Shown: in pieces, positions 1 to 9,160 of the stretch
Position numbering within the stretch: the stretch's first letter is position 1
How the letters are laid out: each line of letters opens with the position of its first letter
Source of the DNA: Sphingopyxis sp.
GTDB lineage: Bacteria > Pseudomonadota > Alphaproteobacteria > Sphingomonadales > Sphingomonadaceae
Direction of reading: 5' to 3'
DNA: 42,956 nt
Assembly (NCBI GenBank): GCA_016463225.1
Contig: JAEMRT010000037.1
Span: 1 to 42,956 of the forward strand
Notes under the pieces: model-generated
Databases searched by the model: none
What the model was told of the DNA's origin: nothing
The model's input: the letters and a program-made list of their open reading frames with translations, nothing else
Made by a program: the position numbers and the translations under genes

Positions 1-1
1 G

Positions 2-802
2 ACCCGCCGCATCCGCGATGGCGGTGCGCCGACCGGCGTCGTCGCGCATAACCCGGAGGGCAAGTTCGACCTCGCCAAGCTGCTGATGCTGGCGCAGGGC
101 TGGCCGGGGCTGGAGGGCATGGACCTCGCCAAGACCGTGACGCGCGAGCGGCAGGGCGCTTGGGATGCGGGGGTTTGGCATCTGGGTTCGGGCTATGACG
201 TGTCGGAGCACAAGCGCGCAGCCGACGCCGCGCCGCACGTCGTCGCCATCGATTATGGCGCCAAGGACAATATCTTCCGCAACCTGGTCAAGGCCGGTGC
301 GCGCGTTACCGTGGTACCCGCAAAGACCAGCCTCGAAGAGATTGTCGCGCTGCGCCCCGCGGGGGTGTTCCTGTCGAACGGCCCGGGCGATCCGGCGGCG
401 ACGGGTGACTATGCGGTGCCGGTGATCAAGGGATTGCTCGAACGCAATGTGCCGATCTTCGGCATCTGCCTCGGCCACCAGCTGCTCGCGCTCGCCGCGG
501 GGGCGAAGACCGTGAAGATGCATCAGGGTCACCGCGGCGCGAACCATCCGGTGCAGCGTGTTGGCGGCGATTTTGCGGACGGCATCGTCGAGATCACCAG
601 CATGAACCACGGCTTCGCGGTCGATGCCGCGACCCTGCCGGGCGGCGTGGTCGAGACGCACAAGAGCCTGTTCGACGGATCGAACTGCGGCATCGCGATC
701 ACGGGCAAGAATGCGTTCAGCGTGCAATATCATCCCGAGGCGAGCCCGGGGCCGCAGGACAGCTTCTATCTGTTTGAGAAGTTTGTAGGTGGGTTGAAGT
801 GA
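2..802 (+). CDS. carA: Carbamoyl-phosphate synthase small subunit, 5'-truncated
   Basis: This is the glutaminase subunit of carbamoyl-phosphate synthase, which hydrolyses glutamine and channels ammonia to CarB for pyrimidine and arginine synthesis in the cytoplasm. The reading frame is open from base 2, so the gene begins before the window; about 266 residues are present against roughly 380-390 for the family. The visible part ends the N-terminal CarA domain (RIRDGGAPTGVVAH) and contains the complete class I glutamine amidotransferase domain. The nucleophilic Cys lies in GICLGHQ (codon 467-469) and the catalytic His in YHPEASPGP (codon 731-733). Its TGA overlaps the GTG start of the next small gene. 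Identification is secure; only the 5' end is missing. Confidence 0.97.
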   Translation, partial: TRRIRDGGAPTGVVAHNPEGKFDLAKLLMLAQGWPGLEGMDLAKTVTRERQGAWDAGVWHLGSGYDVSEHKRAADAAPHVVAIDYGAKDNIFRNLVKAGARVTVVPAKTSLEEIVALRPAGVFLSNGPGDPAATGDYAVPVIKGLLERNVPIFGICLGHQLLALAAGAKTVKMHQGHRGANHPVQRVGGDFADGIVEITSMNHGFAVDAATLPGGVVETHKSLFDGSNCGIAITGKNAFSVQYHPEASPGPQDSFYLFEKFVGGLK

Positions 803-1266
803 GCCTTGTCTTGAACAGCCTCGCAGCGTTGATGTTGATACAAAACGCACCGGCCAAAGCTGTTCAGCAGGAGCCGAAAACATCGGGTTATGTGCTGCGG
901 GCGCAATGGGGATTTTCCTGTCCTACAGACCGGATTGGCGCTGATGGCCAGCCTCTGTGCCGCGCGAAGCATTATGACGCCCCCTTCAGCGTGGAGCGGA
1001 GCGATAGCGGGATGCAGATGACGTTTTTGGGAAACTGCTTTTCGAAGAAGTACGAACGAAAATATACACAATCGATCGATGTCTTTGTTCGTCTGAAGCC
1101 CGGAGCTTCGAAAGAAAGCATAGCAAAATCATTCAACCAAGCCTTTCGGTCCCCTCCAAAGAGTCCGAACCCGGAATGCGAATATTTTTCTGATTTCGAA
1201 ATCGATCAGCGACAGTTGCCGGGAATGATCGAAGCCGTTTTTCTCGAAAAGAAGCTGCCCTACTAA
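799..1266 (+). CDS. Hypothetical exported protein between carA and carB
   Basis: I do not recognise this 155-residue protein. It starts with GTG overlapping the carA stop (GTGA), and its TAA shares its last A with the carB ATG, so all three genes are translationally coupled. The first 20 or so residues ([21 protein letters not shown]) look like a signal peptide, suggesting export. Four cysteines follow (in FSCPTD, PLCRAK, GNCFSK and PECEYF), which could form two disulfides. The second half of the gene, about 1020-1260, is visibly AT-richer than carA or carB and uses codons such as AAA, ATA and TCG-AAA runs that are rare in its neighbours, suggesting later acquisition. No enzymatic motif is visible and no role in carbamoyl phosphate synthesis is implied beyond position. 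Confidence 0.75.
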   Translation: MSLVLNSLAALMLIQNAPAKAVQQEPKTSGYVLRAQWGFSCPTDRIGADGQPLCRAKHYDAPFSVERSDSGMQMTFLGNCFSKKYERKYTQSIDVFVRLKPGASKESIAKSFNQAFRSPPKSPNPECEYFSDFEIDQRQLPGMIEAVFLEKKLPY

Positions 1267-4200
1267 TGCCCAAAAGAACTGACATAAAATCCATCCTCGT
1301 CATCGGCGCCGGCCCGATCGTTATCGGTCAGGCGTGCGAGTTCGATTATTCGGGGACGCAGGCGATCAAGGCGTTGAAGGAAGAGGGCTATCGCATCGTC
1401 CTCGTCAACTCCAACCCGGCGACGATCATGACCGATCCCGACCTGGCCGATGCGACCTATGTCGAGCCGATCACGCCCGAGATCGTCGCAAAGATCATCG
1501 CGAAAGAGGTCGCGCTGCATCCGGGCGGCTGGGCCGTGCTGCCGACGATGGGCGGGCAGACTGCGCTCAACACCGCGCTGGCGCTGTTCAACGACGGCAC
1601 CTTGACCAAATATGGCGTCGAGATGATCGGCGCTGATGCCGAGGCGATCGACAAGGCCGAGGACCGCATCAAGTTCCGCGACGCGATGACCAAGATTGGT
1701 CTGGAGAGCGCGCGTTCGGGAATCGCGCACACACTGGATGAAGCCTTGGCGGTGCTCGAACGCACCGGCCTGCCGTCGATCATTCGCCCGTCGTTTACTT
1801 TGGGCGGCACCGGCGGCGGCATCGCGTATAACCGCGAGGAGTTCGAGCATATCGTCCGCGGCGGCCTGATCGCCTCGCCGACCACCGAGGTCCTGATCGA
1901 GGAATCGCTCCTCGGCTGGAAAGAATATGAGATGGAGGTGGTGCGCGACCGCAAGGACAATTGCATCATCATTTGTTCGATCGAAAATGTCGATCCGATG
2001 GGCGTGCACACTGGCGACAGCATCACCGTCGCCCCCGCGCTGACGCTGACCGACAAGGAATATCAGATCATGCGCAACGCGAGCATCGCTTGCCTGCGCG
2101 AGATCGGGGTCGAGACCGGCGGGTCGAACGTCCAGTTCGCGGTGAATCCCAAGGACGGCCGCCTGATCGTGATCGAGATGAACCCGCGCGTGTCGCGTTC
2201 GTCGGCGCTCGCGTCGAAGGCGACGGGCTTCCCGATCGCCAAGGTCGCGGCGAAGCTGGCGGTCGGTTACACGCTCGACGAGATCATGAACGACATCACC
2301 GGGGTCACCCCGGCGTCGTTCGAACCGACGATCGATTATGTGGTGACCAAGATCCCGCGCTTCGCGTTCGAGAAATTCAAGGGCGCCGAGGCGGTGCTGT
2401 CGACCGCGATGAAGTCGGTCGGCGAGGTGATGGCGATCGGCCGCAACATCCATGAGAGTATGCAAAAGGCGCTGCGCGGGCTGGAGACCGGTCTGTCGGG
2501 CTTCAACTTCGTCGACCGCCTTAAGGGCGCGACGCACGATCAGCTGCGGAGCGAACTCGCCAAGGCGACCCCCGACCGGCTGCTCAACGCGGCGCAGGCG
2601 ATCCGCGAGGGGCTGCCCTTGTCGGAGATCAACCGCATCGCGGGCTACGATATGTGGTTTCTCGAACGCATCGAGGAAATCGTCGAGGCCGAGAAGGAAG
2701 TGTGCCGCGACGGCCTGCCGCGCGATGCCGAGGGGCTGCGCAAGCTCAAAGCGATGGGCTTTTCGGACAAGCGCCTCGCGTACCTCGCGCTCCAGTCGGC
2801 GAACCTGCAGCCCGGCACCCGCCGCGCGACGGCAAGCGGCCGCGGGCTGATCCACGAAGCGGTCAAGGCGATGACCGGCGGCGTCACCGAAATGGAGGTA
2901 CGCCAGCTGCGCCACAAACTCGGCGTGCGCCCGGTGTTCAAGACGATCGACACCTGCGCCGCCGAATTCGCGGCGCAGACCCCCTATCTTTATTCGACCT
3001 ACGAAGCGCCGACCTTTGGCGAGCCAGAGTGCGAGGCGAACCCGAGCGACCGCAAAAAAATCGTCATTCTTGGCGGCGGCCCGAACCGGATCGGACAGGG
3101 GATCGAGTTCGACTATTGCTGCTGCCACGCCTGCTTCGCGCTCGAAGAGGCGGGCTATGAGACGATCATGATCAACTGCAACCCGGAAACGGTGAGCACC
3201 GATTATGACACCTCCGACCGCCTCTATTTCGAGCCGCTGACCGCCGAGGATGTGCTCGAAATTCTGCACGTCGAGCAGCAGAACGGCACCCTCGTCGGCG
3301 TGATCGTCCAGTTTGGCGGTCAGACGCCGCTCAAGCTCGCGCAGGCGCTTTCGGATGCGGGCATTCCGATTCTCGGCACCTCACCCGACGCGATCGACCT
3401 CGCCGAAGACCGCGAGCGCTTTGCGGCGCTGGTCAACAAGCTTGGCCTCAAGCAGCCCGAAAACGGCATTGCGCGCAGCCGCGAGGAAGCGATCGCGGTC
3501 GCAGCGCGCATCGGGTACCCGGTGCTGACCCGCCCGTCCTATGTGCTCGGCGGCCGCGCGATGGAGATCGTCGACGATCAGGCGCAGCTCGAAAATTATA
3601 TCGAGACCGCGGTGCAGGTGTCGGGCGATTCGCCGGTGCTGATCGACCGTTATCTGCGCGACGCGATCGAGGTCGACGTCGACGCGTTGTGCGATGGCAC
3701 CGATGTCGTCGTCGCGGGGGTGCTCCAGCATATCGAGGAAGCCGGGGTCCATTCGGGCGACAGCGCCTGCTCGATCCCGCCGTACAGCCTGTCGGCCGAG
3801 ATCATCGCCGAGATCGAGCGCCAGACCGAATTGCTCGCGCGCGCGCTCGAAGTCCGCGGCCTCATGAACATCCAGTTCGCGGTCAAGGGCGACGACGTCT
3901 ATCTGATCGAGGTCAATCCGCGCGCCAGCCGTACCGTGCCGTTCGTGGCCAAGGCCGTCGGCTCGCCGATCGCCAAGATCGCGGCGCGCGTGATGGCGGG
4001 CGAGAAGCTGGCTGACCTGCCCAAGATCAACCGCGACATCAAACATGTCGCGGTGAAGGAAGCGGTGTTCCCCTTTGCGCGTTTCCCCGGCACCGACCCG
4101 GTGCTGTCGCCCGAAATGAAATCCACCGGCGAAGTCATGGGAATCGATCGCAATTTCAATCTCGCTTTCGCCAAGGCGCAGCTGGGTGCGGGCGACCGCC

Positions 4201-4601
4201 TGCCGACCACCGGGCGTGTCTTCGTGTCGGTGAAGGACAGCGACAAGCCGCGCATCCTCGACTCGGTCCGCCGCCTCACCGGCTGGGGCTGGAAGGTGAT
4301 CGCGACCGGCGGCACCGCCGATTATCTGGCGGGCGAGGGGATCCATGTCGAGCGGGTCAACAAGGTCGCCGAAGGCCGCCCACATATTGTCGACCGGATC
4401 AAGGATGGCGATGTGCAGCTGATCTTCAACACCACCGAGGGCTGGCAATCGCTCCAGGATTCGCAGTCGATCCGCGCCTCGGCGCTCGCCGGCGACGTCG
4501 CTTATTACACGACGGCGGCGGGCAGCGATGCAGCCACTCACGCGATCGGCGCGTTGCGTTCGCACTCTCTTGAAGTAAAGCCGCTTCAAGACTATTATTA
4601 A
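1266..4601 (+). CDS. carB: Carbamoyl-phosphate synthase large subunit
   Basis: This is the synthetase subunit that makes carbamoyl phosphate from bicarbonate, ammonia and two ATP. At 1111 residues it is full length (the E. coli protein is 1073). The two homologous ATP-grasp halves are both visible: the N-terminal half starts [22 protein letters not shown], and the second starts near residue 595 with [19 protein letters not shown]. Each half has its nucleotide-binding glycine loop and the metal/ATP motif ([20 protein letters not shown] and [20 protein letters not shown]). The last 140 residues form the MGS-like allosteric domain ([17 protein letters not shown]). The start is the ATG that overlaps the preceding TAA. 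Confidence 0.98.
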   Translation: MPKRTDIKSILVIGAGPIVIGQACEFDYSGTQAIKALKEEGYRIVLVNSNPATIMTDPDLADATYVEPITPEIVAKIIAKEVALHPGGWAVLPTMGGQTALNTALALFNDGTLTKYGVEMIGADAEAIDKAEDRIKFRDAMTKIGLESARSGIAHTLDEALAVLERTGLPSIIRPSFTLGGTGGGIAYNREEFEHIVRGGLIASPTTEVLIEESLLGWKEYEMEVVRDRKDNCIIICSIENVDPMGVHTGDSITVAPALTLTDKEYQIMRNASIACLREIGVETGGSNVQFAVNPKDGRLIVIEMNPRVSRSSALASKATGFPIAKVAAKLAVGYTLDEIMNDITGVTPASFEPTIDYVVTKIPRFAFEKFKGAEAVLSTAMKSVGEVMAIGRNIHESMQKALRGLETGLSGFNFVDRLKGATHDQLRSELAKATPDRLLNAAQAIREGLPLSEINRIAGYDMWFLERIEEIVEAEKEVCRDGLPRDAEGLRKLKAMGFSDKRLAYLALQSANLQPGTRRATASGRGLIHEAVKAMTGGVTEMEVRQLRHKLGVRPVFKTIDTCAAEFAAQTPYLYSTYEAPTFGEPECEANPSDRKKIVILGGGPNRIGQGIEFDYCCCHACFALEEAGYETIMINCNPETVSTDYDTSDRLYFEPLTAEDVLEILHVEQQNGTLVGVIVQFGGQTPLKLAQALSDAGIPILGTSPDAIDLAEDRERFAALVNKLGLKQPENGIARSREEAIAVAARIGYPVLTRPSYVLGGRAMEIVDDQAQLENYIETAVQVSGDSPVLIDRYLRDAIEVDVDALCDGTDVVVAGVLQHIEEAGVHSGDSACSIPPYSLSAEIIAEIERQTELLARALEVRGLMNIQFAVKGDDVYLIEVNPRASRTVPFVAKAVGSPIAKIAARVMAGEKLADLPKINRDIKHVAVKEAVFPFARFPGTDPVLSPEMKSTGEVMGIDRNFNLAFAKAQLGAGDRLPTTGRVFVSVKDSDKPRILDSVRRLTGWGWKVIATGGTADYLAGEGIHVERVNKVAEGRPHIVDRIKDGDVQLIFNTTEGWQSLQDSQSIRASALAGDVAYYTTAAGSDAATHAIGALRSHSLEVKPLQDYY

Positions 4602-4642
4602 AGGACCGCTCCACCCCCCGACATTGACGGAACAGCGGCGCA

Positions 4643-4669
4643 GCCGCCCGGCGAAGTTTCGCTGGCGGC
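4643..4669 (+). terminator. Hairpin between carB and greA
   Basis: A two-tier stem can form here: GCCGCC (4643-4648) pairs with GGCGGC (4664-4669), and inside it GCGAA (4651-4655) pairs with TTCGC (4658-4662). No T-run follows, so it may be a weak terminator, an RNA-stability hairpin or an attenuator ahead of greA rather than a classical intrinsic terminator. Confidence 0.4.
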
Positions 4670-4696
4670 GGGTTATTGACGAAGGACAACAGGATA

Positions 4697-5173
4697 ATGG
4701 CAAGCGTTGAAAAGGTGCCGATGCTGGCAGAAGGCTATGAGAAGCTGAGCACGCAGCTCACCGCGCTCAAAGCCGAGCGACCGCTGATCGTCGATGCGAT
4801 CGAGGAAGCACGCGCGCACGGCGACCTTTCGGAAAATGCCGAATATCATGCCGCAAAGGAACGCCAGGGCCAGGTCGAAGCGACGATCGGCGACCTTGAG
4901 GACAAGCTTTCGCGCGCCCAAGTGATCGATCCGACCATGCTGTCGGGCGACCGCATCGTGTTCGGCGCGACCGTCACGCTCGCCGACGAGGATGAAAAGC
5001 CGGTGCGCTACCAGATCGTCGGGCAGGCCGAAGCCGATGCCAAGGACGGCAAGATCAGCTACAACTCGCCGCTCGGCCGCGCGCTGATCGGCCGTCGCGT
5101 CGATGACGAGATCGAAGTCACCGTGCCCGCGGGCGACAAATATTATCTGGTGAAGAAAATCGAATTCATCTGA
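4697..5173 (+). CDS. greA: Transcription elongation factor GreA
   Basis: GreA binds RNA polymerase's secondary channel and stimulates cleavage of backtracked transcripts. The protein is 158 residues, the normal GreA length, from the start [17 protein letters not shown]. An upstream in-frame start at 4676 would add seven residues, but the ATG at 4697 follows AGGACAACAGGAT and fits the family N-terminus. Visible features are the N-terminal antiparallel coiled coil, including the tip [13 protein letters not shown] with acidic residues needed for cleavage, and the FKBP-like C-terminal domain ending in [21 protein letters not shown]. It sits 95 bases behind carB with a hairpin between them, so it probably has its own promoter or read-through. 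Confidence 0.97.
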   Translation: MASVEKVPMLAEGYEKLSTQLTALKAERPLIVDAIEEARAHGDLSENAEYHAAKERQGQVEATIGDLEDKLSRAQVIDPTMLSGDRIVFGATVTLADEDEKPVRYQIVGQAEADAKDGKISYNSPLGRALIGRRVDDEIEVTVPAGDKYYLVKKIEFI

Positions 5174-5180
5174 TGGGTCG

Positions 5181-5822
5181 ATGACGATGAAGCCGCAGGA
5201 AGCGCCGCTGGTCACAGGCTATGCGCTGGCGTGCGTCATCGTCTTTGTCCTGCTGTGGATCACCGGGTTCCAGGTCGACGCGATTCAACGCGCTGGGTTC
5301 ATTCCGGCGCGGTTCGAGTCCGAACTGATCGTCCCGCCGGGCACAATGGTTCCGTTCTTCCTCACTCCACTGACCTCGGCCTTCCTGCACGGCGGGGTGC
5401 TGCACATCGTCTTCAACATCGTCGTGCTGCTGTTCATCGGGCGCCAGCTCGAAGCGCCGCTCGGCGCGAAGGCGATGGCGGTGTTGTTAGTCGCGGGCGC
5501 CTATGCCGGCGCGTTCGCGCAGTTTCTGGCTGATCCGCAGTCGGCGGTGCCGATGATCGGCGCCAGCGGCGCGATCTCGGCCGTGATCGCCGTGTTCGCG
5601 CTGATCTTCAGCCGCTCGCAGGCGCCCGCGATCGGCCCGATCCCGGCGCATTGGGTGCGCGCCCTGTGGCTCGCCGCGGCGTGGATTGGGGTGCAGCTGC
5701 TGATCGGTTTCGCGGGCGGCGGCGGGTTCGGCGCGATCGCGATCTGGGCGCATGTCGGCGGGTTTCTGGCCGGATTGCTGCTCGCGCGGCCCTTGCTGCG
5801 TTGGCGGTTCGGGGCGCGGTAG
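5181..5822 (+). CDS. Rhomboid-family intramembrane serine protease
   Basis: This is a 213-residue membrane protein of the rhomboid family, proteases that cut substrates inside the inner membrane. The core is recognisable: HGGVLHIVFNIVVL forms the second core helix with the family His and Asn, GASG at residues 127-130 carries the catalytic Ser129, and WAHVGGFLAG carries the partner His191. About six membrane segments are visible. The L1-loop region around residues 45-65 is short. It lies 7 bases after greA on the same strand. ATG codons at 5181 and 5187 could both serve as the start. The substrate cannot be predicted from sequence. Confidence 0.92.
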   Translation: MTMKPQEAPLVTGYALACVIVFVLLWITGFQVDAIQRAGFIPARFESELIVPPGTMVPFFLTPLTSAFLHGGVLHIVFNIVVLLFIGRQLEAPLGAKAMAVLLVAGAYAGAFAQFLADPQSAVPMIGASGAISAVIAVFALIFSRSQAPAIGPIPAHWVRALWLAAAWIGVQLLIGFAGGGGFGAIAIWAHVGGFLAGLLLARPLLRWRFGAR

Positions 5823-5834
5823 TCCTCCCCTAAG

Positions 5835-6383
5835 TCAGAGGTTGGCCAGCAGCCCACCCGCCAGCAGCATCGCGACCCGCACATCGATCCCGCACCCCTC
5901 GGCGCGTTTCGCCGCAACGAAATCGGCAATCCTGTCCAGCGGCACCCGGTGGACGATGATGTCCTCGCTATCGACCCCGCCGCCGGCGCCGACCTTGGTC
6001 AGCCCGGTAGCGATGAGCAGGGTGAAACTCTCGCTGACCATCCCCGGCGAGCTGTAGAATTCGCCGACGACCTGCCAATGCGCGGCGCGATAGCCGGTTT
6101 CTTCTTCCAGCTCGCGTTCGGCCGCAACCTCGGCGGCTTCGCCCGCGCTGTCGTCGCCGACCAGCCCGGCGGGCAGTTCGACGCAATTCACCTTGAGCGG
6201 CACGCGATATTGTTCGACCAGAATGACGTGGCGGCCATCGGCCGCATCGTCGATCGCCAGGACCACCGCCGCATGGATGCCGCGCGAGCGCGACACATAT
6301 TCCCACGTTCCCTGCTGTTTGACGGTGATGAAGCGACCCTCCCAGCGGGTCTCGATGGGAGGGTCAGAGGCGGGGCGGGTCAT
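5835..6383 (-). CDS. NUDIX hydrolase, ADP-ribose pyrophosphatase type
   Basis: This 182-residue protein should cleave a nucleoside diphosphate linked to another moiety, most likely ADP-ribose or a sugar nucleotide. A perfect Nudix box G-x5-E-x7-REUxEExGU spans residues 76-98, ending RELEEETGY. The upstream VELPAGLV and downstream FYSSPGMVSESFTLLIA segments are typical of the ADP-ribose pyrophosphatase (NudF) subgroup, where the Ser-Pro-Gly loop helps shape the substrate pocket. The start ATG is preceded by GACCTTAGTCG, a weak ribosome site. It converges on the rhomboid gene with 12 bases between the stops and lies 11 bases before the TPM gene. The exact substrate is inferred. Confidence 0.9.
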   Translation of the reverse strand: MTRPASDPPIETRWEGRFITVKQQGTWEYVSRSRGIHAAVVLAIDDAADGRHVILVEQYRVPLKVNCVELPAGLVGDDSAGEAAEVAAERELEEETGYRAAHWQVVGEFYSSPGMVSESFTLLIATGLTKVGAGGGVDSEDIIVHRVPLDRIADFVAAKRAEGCGIDVRVAMLLAGGLLANL

Positions 6384-6394
6384 CGACTAAGGTC

Positions 6395-7081
6395 CTAAAT
6401 CTCGATCAACCGGTCGGGCAGTTCGTTTGGATTCTCACTACCCCGCGGGAAATGTTGCGCCAGCACGGCGCCCATCTGCGTCACCGCCGCCGCCATGCCT
6501 GCGCCCGGCTGCCCGGCGCGGACGCGCTCGATCAGCGCTGCCATCGCGTCGCCCCACACCTCGGGTGCGACTTTCGCCGCAATCGCCTCGTCGGCGACGA
6601 TGTCGGCGCGATGTTCTTTCAGGCTGAGGTACAGCAGCACCCCGGTGCGCCCCAATGTCTTCGCCTCGGTGCCGACCTTGAACAGGTCGACGGCGCGGGC
6701 GCGCACCCGCTGCGCCTTGATCGCGCGCGGGGTCAGCGCCAGCCGCAACGGTCGCCACAGCAGGATCAGCCACATGGCGATCCATTTGAGGACACCAACG
6801 GCAATCACCGTCCCAAGCCATTGATTGGCGGTCAGCTCATAGCCCCAGCCGCCGGTCAGCCGGTCGTAAAGCCCGCGATAAAATTCGGGGAACAGCGCGA
6901 TCGCTGACATCGCGATGAACGCGACGACGCTGGCCCACACCAGCGCGACATCGTCATAGTCGTTCGATTGCGCCGCGACGACGGTGACGATCTCGCCGCT
7001 CGTATGCGCCTCCGCCGCGGCGACCGCGACGGTGACGACATCATGGTCGGCGGCGCTGACATGGCTGATTTTCTTTGGCAC
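6395..7081 (-). CDS. TPM-domain membrane protein, third TPM gene of the lemA operon
   Basis: This 228-residue protein appears to be a TPM-domain protein (TLP18.3/Psb32/MOLO-1 family). The N-terminal half-domain (residues 10-40, AEAHTSGEIVTVVAAQSNDYDD) is followed by two hydrophobic segments (about 45-64 and 87-108), then KTLGRTGVLLYLSLKEHRADIVADEAIAAKV, the classic second part of the fold. No signal peptide is seen, so it is anchored by its internal helices. It is the last gene of a tightly packed minus-strand operon, 12 bases after the previous TPM gene. Function is unknown; TPM proteins act in photosystem II repair in plants and accompany LemA in bacteria. The membrane-interrupted TPM layout is the notable feature. 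Confidence 0.85.
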   Translation of the reverse strand: MPKKISHVSAADHDVVTVAVAAAEAHTSGEIVTVVAAQSNDYDDVALVWASVVAFIAMSAIALFPEFYRGLYDRLTGGWGYELTANQWLGTVIAVGVLKWIAMWLILLWRPLRLALTPRAIKAQRVRARAVDLFKVGTEAKTLGRTGVLLYLSLKEHRADIVADEAIAAKVAPEVWGDAMAALIERVRAGQPGAGMAAAVTQMGAVLAQHFPRGSENPNELPDRLIEI

Positions 7082-7093
7082 GATCTGTGTCCC

Positions 7094-7909
7094 CTACCAG
7101 CCGCCGGAGGCGCCGCCGCCCCCGAAGGAGCCGCCGCCGCCCGAAAAGCCACCAAAGCCGCCGCCACCGCCGCCGCCCCAGCTGCCGCCGCCCCATGACG
7201 ATCCGCCGCTGCTACCGCCCCAGTCGTCGCCGCCCCAGATGATGATCGGGGCATCCCAAGGCCGGCCCTTGCGGCGCTTCTTGCCGCGCCGCCCGATCCG
7301 CGCCAGCATCGGCAGGATGAAGAAAATGAAGATGATGAAGCCGACGAAGAACAAGCCGCCGAAATTGCCGTCGTCGGCGCGGTCGCGTTCCTGCGCCGCG
7401 GCCGCCTGCGCGCGCGCCGCCGCTTCCTCGGGCGACAGCTGGATCTGCTCGGCGATTGCATTGACGCCGGCCTGGATCCCGCCGGGCATGTCGCTTGCCT
7501 TGAATTTCGGTGTCACGACGTCACGGATAATCCGCCCCGACAGTGCGTCGGTGAGCACGGGTTCGAGTCCGAGGCCGACTGCGATGTGCATGCGTCGCTC
7601 GTTTGGCGCGATCAGGAAGACGACGCCATCGTCCTTGGCTTCGTCGCCGATCCCCCATGCCCGGCCCAGCTTGTAACCATAGTCGGCGATCTCATTGCCT
7701 TCGAGGTCGTTGACTGTCGCAACGACAAACTGATGGCCGCTAGTTTTTTCGACCTGTTCAAGCTGTATATTGAGATTGGCCTCTTCGGCGGCTGGAATGA
7801 TGTCCGCCTGATCGACGACGCGGCCGGTCAGCTTGGGGAAGCTTTGCGCGGTCGCCGGCGCGGCCAGCAGCGAAAGGCCGAGCGCCCAGCAGAGCAAAAG
7901 CGATCTCAT
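7094..7909 (-). CDS. Exported TPM-domain protein with glycine-rich tail (YgcG type)
   Basis: This is a 271-residue secreted, membrane-anchored protein. It has a cleavable signal peptide (about residues 1-21, ending PATAQ) and a full TPM domain (about 28-155: GRVVDQADIIP, GHQFVVATVNDLEG, DDGVVFLIAPNERRMHIAVGLGLE). A single transmembrane helix follows (about 186-206, GLFFVGFIIFIFFILPMLA), then a basic stretch GKKRRKGR and a C-terminal tail made almost wholly of Gly, Ser and Trp. This matches the YgcG/TPM proteins commonly found beside LemA. Its start overlaps the preceding TPM lipoprotein gene by four bases (ATGA). The biochemical role is not established; a phosphatase activity has been suggested for plant relatives only. 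Confidence 0.9.
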   Translation of the reverse strand: MRSLLLCWALGLSLLAAPATAQSFPKLTGRVVDQADIIPAAEEANLNIQLEQVEKTSGHQFVVATVNDLEGNEIADYGYKLGRAWGIGDEAKDDGVVFLIAPNERRMHIAVGLGLEPVLTDALSGRIIRDVVTPKFKASDMPGGIQAGVNAIAEQIQLSPEEAAARAQAAAAQERDRADDGNFGGLFFVGFIIFIFFILPMLARIGRRGKKRRKGRPWDAPIIIWGGDDWGGSSGGSSWGGGSWGGGGGGGFGGFSGGGGSFGGGGASGGW

Positions 7910-8418
7910 TTGGGATCTCCCGTTTGCACGGCGATGGCATCGACGCCGATTTTTAAGCCGCCAGCATAATCGCTCTTTTGGAAACTAGGAATCATGTCCT
8001 CGATCACCGCTTTCGCTTCCACGTCGGTCAGCGCCTTTTCCAAGCCATAGCCAACTGCGACGCTGGATTGGCGCTCATTCGGCGCAACAAGAATGAGGAT
8101 GCCGTCGTCACGCTTGGCATCGCCAATCGCCCAACGCCGTCCAAGGCAGGTCGCGAATTCCATTGCGTCCGCGCCGTTCAACGCACTCGTCGTCGCGATC
8201 ACCATCTGATGGGCCGTGCGTTTCTGATAGGCGGCGAGACGTTCGGACAATTGCTGCTCCACCTCTGCGCTCAGGATATTCGCGGCATCGGTCACGCGCC
8301 CTTCGAGCGCTATATTCGGCACCCCGACGCAAATTGCAGATTCGGGAGCAGACGCCGCCTTGCAGCCGCCCGCGACCAACAGGATCGCGAGCGGCCAGAC
8401 AAAGGCGGCAAACCGCAT
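7906..8418 (-). CDS. TPM-domain putative lipoprotein, paralogue of its neighbour
   Basis: This 170-residue protein carries a hydrophobic leader ending LLVAGGC, which resembles a lipobox although Ala rather than Leu sits three residues before the Cys. The rest is a TPM domain (GRVTDAANILSAEVEQQL, HQMVIATTSALNG, DDGILILVAPNERQSSVAVGYGLE) that lines up block by block with the adjacent YgcG-type protein, so the two look like a tandem duplication. Unlike its paralogue it lacks the transmembrane helix and glycine tail. Extra cysteines occur at SAICVG and FATCLG. It lies one base from lemA and overlaps the next gene by four bases, so the set is one transcription unit. Confidence 0.88.
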   Translation of the reverse strand: MRFAAFVWPLAILLVAGGCKAASAPESAICVGVPNIALEGRVTDAANILSAEVEQQLSERLAAYQKRTAHQMVIATTSALNGADAMEFATCLGRRWAIGDAKRDDGILILVAPNERQSSVAVGYGLEKALTDVEAKAVIEDMIPSFQKSDYAGGLKIGVDAIAVQTGDPK

Positions 8419-8419
8419 C

Positions 8420-9016
8420 TTACGTCCCGAAATCGACCTTCGGCGCCTGATTGGCGTTCGGGGTGATCGCCTTGTACGGCGTCATCGGCTTGGCGCCATG
8501 GACGATCTTGGCGCCGATGATGTCGGGGAAGGTGCGGATCGTGGTGTTATAATCCTGCACCGCGCCATTATAATCCTGAACCGACACGTTGATGCGGTTT
8601 TCGGTGCCCTCAAGCTGGGTCATCAGGTCGGCAAAGCGCGCCTGACTTGCGAGAGTCGGATATGCTTCAACGGTGGCCATCAACCGGCCGAGCGCACCCG
8701 TTACCTGTCCCTGCGCTTGCTGGAACGCTTGCACCTTTTCAGGGCTGTTGAGGTCGTCTGTGCTGAGCTTGATTTGCGTCGCCGACGCCCGCGCCTGCAT
8801 GACGCCTTCGAGCGTCGATTGCTCGATCTGCGATGCGCCCTTGGCGGTTTCGACGAGGTTGGGGATCAGGTCGGCGCGCCGCTGATATGCGGCCTCGACA
8901 TTCGCCCATTTCGCCTTGGCGGCTTCTTCCTTGGTGGGAACGCTGTTGATGCCGCACGCGGACAGCGACACGGCGGCGACGGGGATAATCAGCCAACGGG
9001 CAGAACGCAAAGTCAT
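8420..9016 (-). CDS. lemA: LemA family lipoprotein
   Basis: LemA proteins are membrane-attached helical bundles of unknown biochemical role, named after a Listeria T-cell epitope protein. This one has 198 residues, starts after a strong GGAGGG ribosome site, and has a lipoprotein signal with lipobox LSAC (Cys21). The diagnostic core follows: AYQRRADLIPNLVETAKG (residues about 45-62), EQSTLEGVMQARASATQ, and FADLMTQLEGTENRINVSVQDYNGAVQDYNTTIRTFPD. It is the first gene of a minus-strand operon with three TPM-domain genes, an association seen widely in bacteria. The divergent neighbour across a 144-base gap is mscL. Confidence 0.95.
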   Translation of the reverse strand: MTLRSARWLIIPVAAVSLSACGINSVPTKEEAAKAKWANVEAAYQRRADLIPNLVETAKGASQIEQSTLEGVMQARASATQIKLSTDDLNSPEKVQAFQQAQGQVTGALGRLMATVEAYPTLASQARFADLMTQLEGTENRINVSVQDYNGAVQDYNTTIRTFPDIIGAKIVHGAKPMTPYKAITPNANQAPKVDFGT

Positions 9017-9160
9017 GGGTCAGACACTCCCTCCGCGCGGCACGGCGCCGCGCCAACTGCCTTAATATAGTAAGACGCCCGCCCACCCGCAATCATTGAC
9101 GCCGATAATCGTGTCATGCAGTCTGGAGCCTGTAATCGAGGCGACCAAAGGGGTTAGAAC

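Noticed and set aside
1263..3269. Long open frame antisense to carB (668 codons)
   Set aside because: GC-rich codon bias leaves the complementary strand open. The translation is dominated by Arg, Asp, His, Ala and Leu without motifs, and carB on the other strand is certain.
6984..7676. Pro-rich frame on the plus strand inside the TPM genes
   Set aside because: It is the reverse reading of the glycine-rich tail; no independent support.
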